DNA of 33,538 bases from Bacteroidota bacterium (GTDB lineage Bacteria > Bacteroidota > Bacteroidia > Bacteroidales > VadinHA17), in the NCBI GenBank assembly GCA_011042635.1, contig DQWH01000057.1, forward strand, positions 1 to 33,538, read 5' to 3'. How positions within the stretch are numbered: the first letter of the stretch is position 1; every line of letters begins with the position of its first letter. Both the position numbers and the translations under genes were made by a program. Positions 1 through 7,965 of this stretch are shown here, piece after piece. The notes below the pieces were generated by a model. It saw only the letters and a program-made list of their open reading frames with translations. It made no database searches and was not told the DNA's origin.

Positions 1-20
1 TAACCAATAACCTGGAAGCT

Positions 21-1898
21 ATGTTAAAAGAACACCCAAGGGGACTATTCGTCGCCTTCTTTGCTAACATGGGGGAGCGATTCGGTTACTACACCATGCT
101 GGCCATCTTCACTCTGTTTCTTCAGGCCAAGTATGGCTATACAGCCGGTGAGGCAACCCAGATTTTTGGAATTTTCCTTGCATTTGTTTATTTCCTTCCC
201 CTCCTGGGCGGGATTCTGGCCGACCGGTATCTGGGATACGGAAAGACCATCAGTCTGGGTCTGGTAGTCATGCTGGTAGGCTATTTTATGCTGGCCATGC
301 CCACCACCATGGACGGAGGAAAAGCACTGATATTTGCCGCTCTGGGAGTCATTTCCCTGGGAACAGGGTTTTTCAAGGGAAACCTGCAGGCCCTGGTGGG
401 AAATCTGTACGATGATCCCAAATACAACAAATACCGGGATATTGCCTTCAACATCTTTTACATGGGAATCAATATCGGCGCCATGTTCGCCCCTTCGGCC
501 GCCGATGCAGTGAGCAACTGGATCCTGAAAAAGAAGGGATATTTTTACAATGCCGACATTCCGGCCCTGGCCCACAAGTTCCTGGAAGGGAATGGTAATG
601 AGGTAGTGGAAAAAGCCGGCACGGTATCCGAAAAACTCACCCAACTGGCACAGTCGGTTGGTTATTCAGGCGACGCCGAGAGTTTCAGCCACTGGATCCT
701 GGAAAAGCAGGAACTCTTTCAGAACACCGACCTGCCCGGTCTGGCTTCCAGTTTTCTGGCCGGCAACGGAGCAGAAATTGTGGAAAAAGGAATTACGGTG
801 GGTGAAAAACTGGCCATTTTTGCCCAGCAACAGGGGTTTACCGGCGACCTGGCCAACTTCAGCACCAATTACATCAATGTGCTGAGTGAATCGTACCATT
901 ATGCCTTCGGCGTTGCCTGTATCAGCCTGATCGTCTCAATGATCATTTTCTGGGCATTCCGCAAGTATTACAAACACGCTGACATGACGGAAATACAGAA
1001 AGCTGCCAGTGAAGAGCATAAAGATAAAGTGGTGGAAATGTCGCCCGAACAGACCCGTGAGCGTCTGATCGCCCTGGGGCTGATCTTCTTTGTGGTGATC
1101 TTTTTCTGGATGGCTTTCCACCAGAACGGGGCCGCCATGACCATCTTTGCACGTGACTACACGGTGGGAAGTGTGGACAAGTTCACCAACCTGTGGTTCG
1201 ACCTGTTCGGGCTCCTGCCCATATTCCTTTCTCTGGTCGGGATGTATTTCCTCATCCGCAAGAAGAGCACCGGAACCATTCGTATGCTGGGGGCAGTGGC
1301 CTTCATTGGATTTGCCCTGCTGGCGTACTTCCGTTTCCAGACCTACGAGGAAACCAATCCTTTCACACCGCAGAAATTCCAGCATTTCAATCCTTTCTTC
1401 ATAGTGGCGCTGACGCCCATTGTGGTGGGGATATTCGGTTATCTGAACCGGATAGGAAAAGAGCCTTCCGCACCCAGGAAGATCGGCATCGGGATGATCA
1501 TAACGGGAGCCGCCTTCATCATTCTGGTGATCGGATCACTGCAGCTTATCGGATACTCTCCGGGAGAGATCAACGAAGTCCGGGCTCCGAGGGACGTGCT
1601 GCTGTCGCCCAACTGGCTGATCAGCACCTATTTCATCCTCACCATTGCCGAGCTGTTCCTGAGCCCCATGGGAATTTCCTTCGTGTCGAAAGTATCTCCC
1701 CCGAAATACAAGGGGATGATGCAGGGAGGCTGGCTGGCGGCCACCGCCATAGGAAACTATGCCGTGGGCATCGTGTGCCTGTTCTGGGATGATGTTCCTC
1801 TATGGGCCTTCTGGGGGATCCTGGTAGTGTTTGCCCTGCTTTCAGCCACCTTTATCTTCAGTATACTGAAACGGCTGGAACGCGCCACAAGCACCTGA
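21..1898 (+). CDS. POT/PTR2-family peptide:H+ symporter (MFS)
   Basis: Proton-coupled oligopeptide transporter of the inner membrane, 625 aa. The N-terminus carries an ERFGYY motif (residues 19-24) typical of POT helix 1, and FYMGINIG (146-153) matches the PTR2 signature region in helix 5. About 12-14 hydrophobic helices are visible. Between helix 5 (to about 160) and helix 6 (from about 293) lies a roughly 125-residue soluble insert made of two copies of a 58-residue unit (165-222 and 223-280), predicted periplasmic from helix topology. In the family motif ExxERFxYY the first Glu is Asn16 here, so the proton-coupling residues are not fully canonical. The ATG at 21 gives the expected short N-terminal tail. 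It faces a secreted DPP IV-like peptidase gene, consistent with peptide scavenging. The family call is secure; the substrate is inferred. Confidence 0.9.
   Translation: MLKEHPRGLFVAFFANMGERFGYYTMLAIFTLFLQAKYGYTAGEATQIFGIFLAFVYFLPLLGGILADRYLGYGKTISLGLVVMLVGYFMLAMPTTMDGGKALIFAALGVISLGTGFFKGNLQALVGNLYDDPKYNKYRDIAFNIFYMGINIGAMFAPSAADAVSNWILKKKGYFYNADIPALAHKFLEGNGNEVVEKAGTVSEKLTQLAQSVGYSGDAESFSHWILEKQELFQNTDLPGLASSFLAGNGAEIVEKGITVGEKLAIFAQQQGFTGDLANFSTNYINVLSESYHYAFGVACISLIVSMIIFWAFRKYYKHADMTEIQKAASEEHKDKVVEMSPEQTRERLIALGLIFFVVIFFWMAFHQNGAAMTIFARDYTVGSVDKFTNLWFDLFGLLPIFLSLVGMYFLIRKKSTGTIRMLGAVAFIGFALLAYFRFQTYEETNPFTPQKFQHFNPFFIVALTPIVVGIFGYLNRIGKEPSAPRKIGIGMIITGAAFIILVIGSLQLIGYSPGEINEVRAPRDVLLSPNWLISTYFILTIAELFLSPMGISFVSKVSPPKYKGMMQGGWLAATAIGNYAVGIVCLFWDDVPLWAFWGILVVFALLSATFIFSILKRLERATST
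513..860 (+). repeat. In-frame tandem duplication (2 x 174 bp) inside the POT transporter gene
   Basis: Codons 165-222 and 223-280 encode two similar 58-residue units. Each begins S-x-WIL-x-K (SNWILKK, SHWILEK) and continues with a D-I/L-P-x-LA segment, an F-L-x-GNG segment, VEK, a T-V-x-EKL segment and a final G-Y/F-x-GD stretch. A further partial start (STNYIN) follows. The copies have diverged at many positions, so the duplication is not recent. Confidence 0.8.
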
Positions 1899-1923
1899 CA
1901 GGTAATACCACTATTCCCAACAG

Positions 1924-1960
1924 AAAAAAAAAGAGGCTGCCGGCGGCAGCCTCTTTTTTT
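1924..1960. terminator. Bidirectional rho-independent terminator
   Basis: A perfect 10-bp stem (agaggctgcc at 1932-1941 paired with ggcagcctct at 1945-1954) with a 3-nt loop is flanked by an A-run on the left and a T-run on the right, so it can end transcription from both directions. It sits between the convergent transporter (ends 1898) and peptidase (ends 2020) genes. Confidence 0.9.
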
Positions 1961-2019
1961 ATCAGGGAAACGACACAATATCCTCATTTCGTCATTTTCC
2001 CCCTCTTTCTTATCACACC

Positions 2020-4260
2020 CTACTTTTCTTTCCCTTTCAGATACCTGTCGAGGTATTCGGTATACTGGTTGTACAACAGCAGGGAACTGGCGGTGTTGTA
2101 TGCCACCCCGTGGGCGCCGGGAGGATAGATCTTCAGGTCGTGGTCTTTTCCGTTGTCGATCAGAGCTTTCACCAGCTGGAAGGTGTTCTGGGGATGCACG
2201 TTCTCATCCATCAGGGAATGTGCGATCAGCATCTTCCCTTCCAGGTTGGCGGCGTGAGTAACCACAGCGCTGTTCACATAGCCTTCTTCATTATCTTCCA
2301 GCAGGCCCATATACCTTTCGGAATATATGCAGTCGTACAGCCGCTGGTCGGTTACCGGCGCACCTACCAGGGCTACTTTGAACACCCCCGGATGAGTCAG
2401 GATGGTATAGGCCGAGGAGTATCCACCATAGCTGTGCCCGCGAATGGCCATCCGGTCGCCGTCAATCCAGGGAAAAGAAGCCAGGTAGCGGGCGGTTTCC
2501 ACGAAATCGTGGCTTTCCCAGCGCCCCAGATTCCGGTATACTAATTTCTCAAAGGCATCGCCGTATCCACCGCTTCCCCGGTTATTCACTCCGGCAATAA
2601 CATAACCTTCCTGAGCCAGCCACTGTTCCCAGCCTCCCCCGCTCCAGCTGTTATATACTGATTGGGCGCCCGGCCCACCGTATACATTGAGCAGCAAAGG
2701 ATAGGATTTTTCGGGATCAAAATCCACCGGCTTAACAATATATCCATCCAGCTTCTGGCCATCGGAGGTGGTAAAACTGAACAGCTCCCGGGTGGCCGCC
2801 ACATGCTCTTCCATGAACTCCAGCACCTGCCGGTTATCCTCAAGCACTCTCAGCTTTTTGCCTCCCGTAGTCCACAATTCCACCTGTGTAGGAGTGGAAA
2901 CATTGGAGTAACTGTCGAAATAATATCTGCCGTCGGGCGACATATTCACCCTGTGATTCCCGGGAACGGAGGTCATTTTTTTCTTTCTTTTCCCGTTGAA
3001 CCTCACGGAATAAAGATGCCTTTCCAGAGGAGAATCTTCGGTATCTGTATAATAAATAATCCCCTTTTTCTCATCCAGGGCTTCGATCCTGACCACTTCC
3101 CAGGAACCTTCGGTGATCTGTCCCAGCAGGTTCCCTTCATAATCATACCGGTAAATATGGCTCCAGCCATTGCGGTCGCTGATCCAGAAAAACTCTTCAT
3201 GCTCTTTCGGGAAATACATCAGGTGCAGGGTTCCGGAAAAAAAATCGAAGACATCAATCCAGCTGTCGGATGTTTCGTGCATCACCTGCCAGCCCTCGCC
3301 GGTGGCAACGTTGAACAGTGTCAGTTTCAGTTCGTTCTGGGCCCGGTTCATGGTTTGCACCGCCAGTACCCCGGTGCGGGCGGTCCAGTAAATTCTTGGC
3401 ACATACCCTTCATCATGTCGGGTATCCAGCCATATTTTACTACCCGATTCCACCTCGATCACCCCGATGCGCACTTTCGGTACGGGATCGCCCACCTTGG
3501 GATAGGGCACTTTCATGTATTCGGGGTGTTTCCCCGAAAAGTCCGTAAGCTGATACACGGGCACCTCCCGTTCATCCGATTGCCAGAAGGCAATGTACCG
3601 GCTGTCGGGCGACCAGTACCAGCCCTGCACCAGTCCGAATTCTTCTTCGTAGGCCCATCCGAAACGGCCGTTGAAAAAGCTTTCGGATGCATCATCGGTC
3701 AGCCTTCTGGCCTGATCCTCTTCAAAGGAATACACATACAGGTCGCCGTCCTTTTCATAGGCCACCATTTTCCCGTCGGGTGATACCTCAGCTGTATATG
3801 CTTGTTCAGCCACCAGCTTCAGGCTCTTATCTTCGGGGGAATAGTAAAAATAATCGGCATTCCCCGAATAGCGCCATACCGGCTGGAAGCGGGTCTGGAA
3901 CAGCAGGTAGCGACCGTCTTCCGTCCACTGAAACGAACGGTACCGGAAAGGATCTTTCGTATCAGGAAAAACCAGACCTTCAGCGGTAAATACCCGCTCT
4001 TCCCCGCCTGTGGCGGGATCACATACCCAGATTTCCTGGATACCGTTGCTGCTTCGGGTAAATGAATACCGTTCCCCCCCGTTGATCCAGGTTACATTCG
4101 ACGGCCCGCGGTTACCCGACAGCCTCCTGGAGCTCAGCAGGGCATCCTGCAAGCTTTCATAACGCGCCTTCTGGGCACTGACAGAAGAAATAATGCAGAA
4201 AACAACCCATGTAAGAAGGGTCACTCGTAATAACCAGCTTCTTTTACTTTTTGTATTCAT
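2020..4260 (-). CDS. Secreted S9B dipeptidyl peptidase (DPP IV-like)
   Basis: Serine peptidase of family S9, 746 aa, that removes N-terminal dipeptides from peptides in the periplasm or at the surface. A signal peptide (residues 1-29, ending SVSA before Gln30) is followed by an eight-bladed beta-propeller region (about 50-490) and a C-terminal alpha/beta hydrolase. The YEEEFG motif (204-209) is the double-Glu loop that binds the substrate amino group in DPP IV enzymes. The catalytic triad is visible as GHSYGG (Ser610), Asp685 in SLMDEN and His717 in GAHGV. The length fits the family. A -7-like box lies 37 nt upstream (4297-4304). It converges on a peptide transporter, suggesting joint peptide use. 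Which DPP subclass and specificity it has is not decided here. Confidence 0.93.
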   Translation of the reverse strand: MNTKSKRSWLLRVTLLTWVVFCIISSVSAQKARYESLQDALLSSRRLSGNRGPSNVTWINGGERYSFTRSSNGIQEIWVCDPATGGEERVFTAEGLVFPDTKDPFRYRSFQWTEDGRYLLFQTRFQPVWRYSGNADYFYYSPEDKSLKLVAEQAYTAEVSPDGKMVAYEKDGDLYVYSFEEDQARRLTDDASESFFNGRFGWAYEEEFGLVQGWYWSPDSRYIAFWQSDEREVPVYQLTDFSGKHPEYMKVPYPKVGDPVPKVRIGVIEVESGSKIWLDTRHDEGYVPRIYWTARTGVLAVQTMNRAQNELKLTLFNVATGEGWQVMHETSDSWIDVFDFFSGTLHLMYFPKEHEEFFWISDRNGWSHIYRYDYEGNLLGQITEGSWEVVRIEALDEKKGIIYYTDTEDSPLERHLYSVRFNGKRKKKMTSVPGNHRVNMSPDGRYYFDSYSNVSTPTQVELWTTGGKKLRVLEDNRQVLEFMEEHVAATRELFSFTTSDGQKLDGYIVKPVDFDPEKSYPLLLNVYGGPGAQSVYNSWSGGGWEQWLAQEGYVIAGVNNRGSGGYGDAFEKLVYRNLGRWESHDFVETARYLASFPWIDGDRMAIRGHSYGGYSSAYTILTHPGVFKVALVGAPVTDQRLYDCIYSERYMGLLEDNEEGYVNSAVVTHAANLEGKMLIAHSLMDENVHPQNTFQLVKALIDNGKDHDLKIYPPGAHGVAYNTASSLLLYNQYTEYLDRYLKGKEK

Positions 4261-4296
4261 ACTTTTCTTATTTTTATTAAAAACCTGAAAACAGGG

Positions 4297-4304
4297 TAAA
4301 GATA
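4297..4304 (-). promoter_or_regulatory. Candidate -7 promoter box for the DPP IV gene
   Basis: On the minus strand this reads TATCTTTA, close to the Bacteroidetes -7 consensus TAnnTTTG, and would give a leader of roughly 30 nt before the ATG at 4260. No clear -33 TTG is seen at the usual distance, so the call rests on the -7 box and position alone. Confidence 0.4.
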
Positions 4305-4339
4305 AAAAAAGAGAGGAATGAATGTCTTCTCTTTTTTTT
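4304..4339 (-). terminator. Terminator-like hairpin below the broken lipoprotein gene
   Basis: The arms 4311-4317 and 4325-4331 pair over seven bases with one G-U, flanked by an A-run (4304-4310) and a T-run (4332-4339). On the minus strand it would end transcription from the degraded gene before the peptidase promoter. The stem is short and AT-rich tails do much of the pairing. Confidence 0.4.
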
Positions 4340-4340
4340 C

Positions 4341-5043
4341 TGAACAGAAAATGTTTCCTTTTTCACCGGTACGAATTCGGGAAGGATATGCCTGGTGAGG
4401 ACAAAAGCCGGGCAATGGTATCCGTGGTCACGCAGATCACTCCGTGATTCTCCGTTCATCAGAAGGCCGACTTCGGTCATTTCCCCGGTTGCCACATTCA
4501 GAGTAACCAGCCTCTGGTTATATTTCGATGTATCTCATACCATGGCATAAAGTGACCAGTGCCAAGCATTGTTCGATCATGGAACAGATCACCCCGGTAA
4601 TATTGCCGTCGGCAGAAGGAATCAGGCTGGCAAAACCATTCCAGTCCTGTGAGATATTGTTGTTCAGCAACGTAGCTTCACATGTTTTCATGTTTACAGA
4701 ATAAAAACAGCCGTTCCCATTGGCAGTGGCTCCGCCAAAGCACAATCCGGCGGCCGGATCATCCAGTCAAATTCGAAGGTGTCGGACGTAAGATCCTCCT
4801 CACCATTGTTCACTTTCACCAACACCACGGCGCTTTCTTCAACATCTCCGGGGTCGGAACTCCAGGTTGATCCGTCGTGGTAGAAAAGAGCAGCGACAAA
4901 GCACCGCCTCCCGTGTATTCCTCATCGTCAATCACACCGGTATTCACAGATTGAATCACAGGGTCCTCATCTTTTTTACATCCCGTGCATACTACAATAA
5001 CCATTAAAACAAACACCGCCATACCAGGAGAAATACGTTTCAT
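4341..5043 (-). pseudogene. Degraded lipoprotein gene with at least three frameshifts
   Basis: The gene starts at 5043 with a lipoprotein signal (MKRISPGMAVFVLMVIVVC, then TGCKKDEDP), lipobox Cys near residue 22. The first frame stops at 4816. A second frame continues sensibly from about 4885 (FYHDGSTWSSDPGDVEESAV, then VKVNNGEEDLTSDTFEFDW). A third frame takes over near 4765 (DDPAAGLCFGGATANGNG, then CFYSVNMKTCEATLL) and a fourth near 4535 (DTSKYNQRLVTLNVATGEM). The pieces such as YSVNMKT and LVTLNVATGEM resemble blades of a beta-propeller, so the parent was perhaps a surface propeller lipoprotein; its family is not identified. The 3' limit is uncertain and is set at the terminator-like hairpin. 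It is divergent from the regulator at 5193. Confidence 0.65.
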
Positions 5044-5165
5044 TAGTCGTTTTTCCCAGAGGTTACCTGAAAAAACCCAAATAACAAGTACCTGGCATAA
5101 CCGCCCCGGAATAAGTTATGACGCAACAAAAAGACAGGTTCTTTTTTTATTAAACAAAAAAAACC

Positions 5166-5173
5166 TATCTTTA
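5166..5173 (+). promoter_or_regulatory. Candidate -7 promoter box for the GbsR/MarR regulator
   Basis: Reads TATCTTTA, close to TAnnTTTG, about 20 nt before the ATG at 5193. It lies in the AT-rich divergent region between the broken lipoprotein and the regulator. No convincing -33 element was picked out. Confidence 0.4.
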
Positions 5174-5192
5174 CTGCAAACAATAATCCGAT

Positions 5193-5648
5193 ATGGGCCC
5201 CCAACGAAGGGAACTGGTTGAAAGGATCGGAGTGATCAACGAAAGGTTCGGACTGCAGCCCGTAGCAGCCAGGGTGAATGCTCTGCTCCTGGTTTCGGAA
5301 AAGCCGAGACTGACATTCGACGAAATACAGGAAGAGCTGCAGGTGAGCAAGAGTTCGGTGAGCAACGCCATCAACCTGCTGTTGAGTACCGGCCAGATCG
5401 ATTACATTACCCTGCCGGGTGAAAGAAAAAGATATTTCCGTACCAATGTTGAGAAATGGCCCCGGCTGATTGAAAGGCTAATGGATTTTGCCGTGATGTA
5501 CCGCGATCTGTTCAGGGAAATAATGGAAATGCGGCATGATAAAGATCCCGATTTCATTCGCAGCGTACAGGGGCTGATGGATTTTATTGATCACTTGCTG
5601 GAGGAGGTACCCAGAATGTTGAATGAATATAACCGGAACAGGAATTGA
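5193..5648 (+). CDS. GbsR/MarR-family transcriptional regulator
   Basis: DNA-binding repressor-type protein, 151 aa. A winged helix-turn-helix occupies about residues 25-85: AARVNALLLVSEKPRLTFDE then the recognition region VSKSSVSNAINLLLSTGQI, followed by the wing GERKRYFRT (75-83). The C-terminal half is helical and probably dimerises. This layout and length match the GbsR/MarR regulators common in Bacteroidota, which often sit next to efflux genes. It precedes the RND exporter by 63 nt, in the same direction. Two palindromes lie in that gap and are good candidates for its operator, suggesting that it controls the exporter cassette. The inducing ligand is unknown. Confidence 0.9.
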   Translation: MGPQRRELVERIGVINERFGLQPVAARVNALLLVSEKPRLTFDEIQEELQVSKSSVSNAINLLLSTGQIDYITLPGERKRYFRTNVEKWPRLIERLMDFAVMYRDLFREIMEMRHDKDPDFIRSVQGLMDFIDHLLEEVPRMLNEYNRNRN

Positions 5649-5656
5649 TTTTTTTT

Positions 5657-5693
5657 GAACTATTAGTTCATATATTTCTAAACTTATTAGTTT
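5657..5693. promoter_or_regulatory. Twin palindromes upstream of the RND exporter (possible operator)
   Basis: Two related inverted repeats lie in the gap before the exporter: gaact-att-agttc (5657-5669) and aaact-tatt-agttt (5680-5693), about 23 bp centre to centre. The shared half-site AACT/AGTT and the adjacent MarR-type regulator suggest a two-site operator. This is inference from position and symmetry; the segment is AT-rich, which raises the chance of palindromes. Confidence 0.5.
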
Positions 5694-5711
5694 TTATTAA
5701 ATTATTTGTAA

Positions 5712-7964
5712 ATGAAATTCAAGCCGGCCCATATCATGAAGTACCGCCGGTGGATAGTCCTCACGGCCGTTTTATTCAGCCTGGTATCGGCATGGTTTAT
5801 ACCGCGTTTGACCCTGAATCCCGATGTTTTCAGCAATCTGCCGGAAGATGACGAGGTGGCTGCTTTCTTCAACCGGGTGGGTGAAGAATATGGGGGGAAC
5901 TACAACTGCATTATCGGACTTGAAACCAGGGATGTTTTTACCCGGGAAACCTTACACGAGATCATCGCCATACAGGACAGCATCCGGTACCTGGACGGGG
6001 TGGGTCACATCACCTCTCTGGCCAATGTACTGGATATCCGCAGCAGCGAATGGGGGATCGAGATCGGGAAGCTGGTGGACGAATATGCTCCTCCTTCCAC
6101 GGAGGAAGAGTTCCGCCGGCTCAGGGAATATACCCTGTCAAAGGACATATACCGGGGAAGGCTGGTATCGGAAGACGGGAGCATAACCATTCTGGTGGTA
6201 CGGCTGCAGAATGATGCACCCAAAATTAAGGTAGCCAACCAGATAAGGGAAGAAATCAGATCGATGCATTTGAAATCGAAAGTGCATTTCGGCGGGCAAC
6301 CCTTTATCATTGCAGCATTTGGTAATTCCATCAGCCGTGATCTGATCTACCTCGGTCCCCTGGCCCTGATCCTGATCCTGCTGGTGCTGTACCTGGGATT
6401 CAGGAACGCACGAGGTGTGCTGCTTCCGGTACTGACCGTCCTGCTCAGCATCCTGTGGACCTTCGGCGCCATGGGCATTCTGAATATTGAAATATCGATC
6501 ATTTCCAGCGTGATCCCCATTCTGCTGATCGCCGTGGGAAGTGCCTATACCATCCACGTACTGAACCGGATCAACGAAACGCCGGAAGCTGATGCCGAAA
6601 AAAGGCTGGAGCAGGCCTGGAAATACATAGCCGTTCCGGTCATATTCACCGCCATCACCACCATGTTCGGGTTTATCTCTTTCATCTTCGGTAGCTATCT
6701 GCACATGATCAAGATCTTCGGATTGTTCACCTCGGCAGGTATCTTTTTCGCCCTTCTGGTATCCCTGTTTCTGATCCCGGGTCTGGCCGGACTGAAAAAA
6801 AGTTCCGGTACTGCCATTCCTGCGATATCAAACGGCCTGCTGACATCCCTCCTGAAAAAAACATCGCATCTGATCATTCACCACCCGCGACGGGTGATTC
6901 TGTTCTGGGGAACACTCATCCTGCTGTTCGTTATTGGTGCTTTCCAGATCCAGAGAAAGGCTGATTTTATTGAATATTTCAGAAAAAATGATCCTAACCG
7001 GGTTACAGAAAATATTCTGAAAGAAAAAATGGGAGGGTCCTTCCCCGTTTACATCTCGATAAAGGGGGATATTCTGGATCCGGATGTAATGCAAGCTATT
7101 TACGAAACCCAGCAGGTGATGAAGGAAGACCCCAACCTGGTATACACCCAGTCGGTAGCCGACCTGGTTGCCACTATGAATGAGGCCATGGGGGAAGGGA
7201 AACGCATTCCCGGCCAGCGGGACCGCATTGAGAATTTGTGGTTCCTGATTGAAGGCCAGGAGATACTGGAACAACTGATCAGCGAAGACAAAAAGGAGGC
7301 CATCATCCAGGGAATATTCAACTCCTCGGAAATTAACGATTCCAAAAGATTTACGGATTTTATGGAATCCTATTTTAACAGCATGAACAGCAGCAAGATG
7401 GAATTCAAACTGACCGGATACCCCTCACTGATCATCCGTCTGGATGAAAGTCTGGTTAACAGCCAGATCAAAAGTCTGGCCATTGCCCTGATGCTGGTAC
7501 TGCTGGCGGTCATCCTGCTGCAAAGGTCACTGCTCAAAGGGATCCTGTCGGTCTTTCCCATTATCACCACTCTGGTCATCCTGTTCGGATGCATGGGCTG
7601 GTTCGGTATCCCCCTGGATATAGCAACCGTGCTGGTGGGTTCGATTTCCATTGGAATTGGCATTGACTATGCCATCCACATCAGCAACCATTTTTCCCAT
7701 GCCATGAGAAACGGGTACGGACTGACCGGAGCCATTGAGCATTCCCTGACAATCAGCGGCAGAGCTATTGTGATCAACATGTTTTCTGTAACCGCCGGAT
7801 TCCTGGTGCTGCTTTTCTCTTCCCTCATTCCCCTGGCCAGGTTCGGCATCCTGGTGGGCATCACCATGCTGGCATCGGGAAGCGCTGCGCTTACCCTGCT
7901 GCCGGCCTTGCTCCTGGCCAATCATAAACTTGGAGAAAAATTCAGGCAAAAAAACAATAAATAA
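5712..7964 (+). CDS. RND-superfamily (MMPL-type) exporter
   Basis: Inner-membrane, proton-driven exporter of 750 aa, the HAE/MMPL type that handles lipids or other hydrophobic molecules. The protein is two similar halves. Each has one leading helix (about 14-31 and 394-412), a large periplasmic domain (about 35-205 and 415-580) and a five-helix bundle (about 210-358 and 585-738). The second half carries GIGIDYAIHISNHF (648-661), the Asp-Tyr relay motif of the family; the matching first-half stretch AVGSAYTIHVLNR (274-286) lacks the Asp. The downstream LolA-like gene starts 2 nt after the stop, and an outer-membrane barrel gene follows, so the substrate is probably passed across the periplasm. 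The substrate is not known. Confidence 0.92.
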   Translation: MKFKPAHIMKYRRWIVLTAVLFSLVSAWFIPRLTLNPDVFSNLPEDDEVAAFFNRVGEEYGGNYNCIIGLETRDVFTRETLHEIIAIQDSIRYLDGVGHITSLANVLDIRSSEWGIEIGKLVDEYAPPSTEEEFRRLREYTLSKDIYRGRLVSEDGSITILVVRLQNDAPKIKVANQIREEIRSMHLKSKVHFGGQPFIIAAFGNSISRDLIYLGPLALILILLVLYLGFRNARGVLLPVLTVLLSILWTFGAMGILNIEISIISSVIPILLIAVGSAYTIHVLNRINETPEADAEKRLEQAWKYIAVPVIFTAITTMFGFISFIFGSYLHMIKIFGLFTSAGIFFALLVSLFLIPGLAGLKKSSGTAIPAISNGLLTSLLKKTSHLIIHHPRRVILFWGTLILLFVIGAFQIQRKADFIEYFRKNDPNRVTENILKEKMGGSFPVYISIKGDILDPDVMQAIYETQQVMKEDPNLVYTQSVADLVATMNEAMGEGKRIPGQRDRIENLWFLIEGQEILEQLISEDKKEAIIQGIFNSSEINDSKRFTDFMESYFNSMNSSKMEFKLTGYPSLIIRLDESLVNSQIKSLAIALMLVLLAVILLQRSLLKGILSVFPIITTLVILFGCMGWFGIPLDIATVLVGSISIGIGIDYAIHISNHFSHAMRNGYGLTGAIEHSLTISGRAIVINMFSVTAGFLVLLFSSLIPLARFGILVGITMLASGSAALTLLPALLLANHKLGEKFRQKNNK

Positions 7965-7965
7965 A

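Noticed and set aside
2662-3783. Open frame of 373 codons on the plus strand inside the DPP IV gene
   Set aside because: It is antisense to a gene with an intact catalytic triad and signal peptide. Its product is rich in His, Pro and Gly with no family motif, the usual look of a shadow frame in medium-GC coding DNA.
4277-4495. Separate small gene of 72 codons below the broken lipoprotein
   Set aside because: It begins inside protein-like sequence (LVTLNVATGEM) that continues the broken lipoprotein gene and ends in low-complexity Lys/Phe sequence over the terminator-like hairpin.
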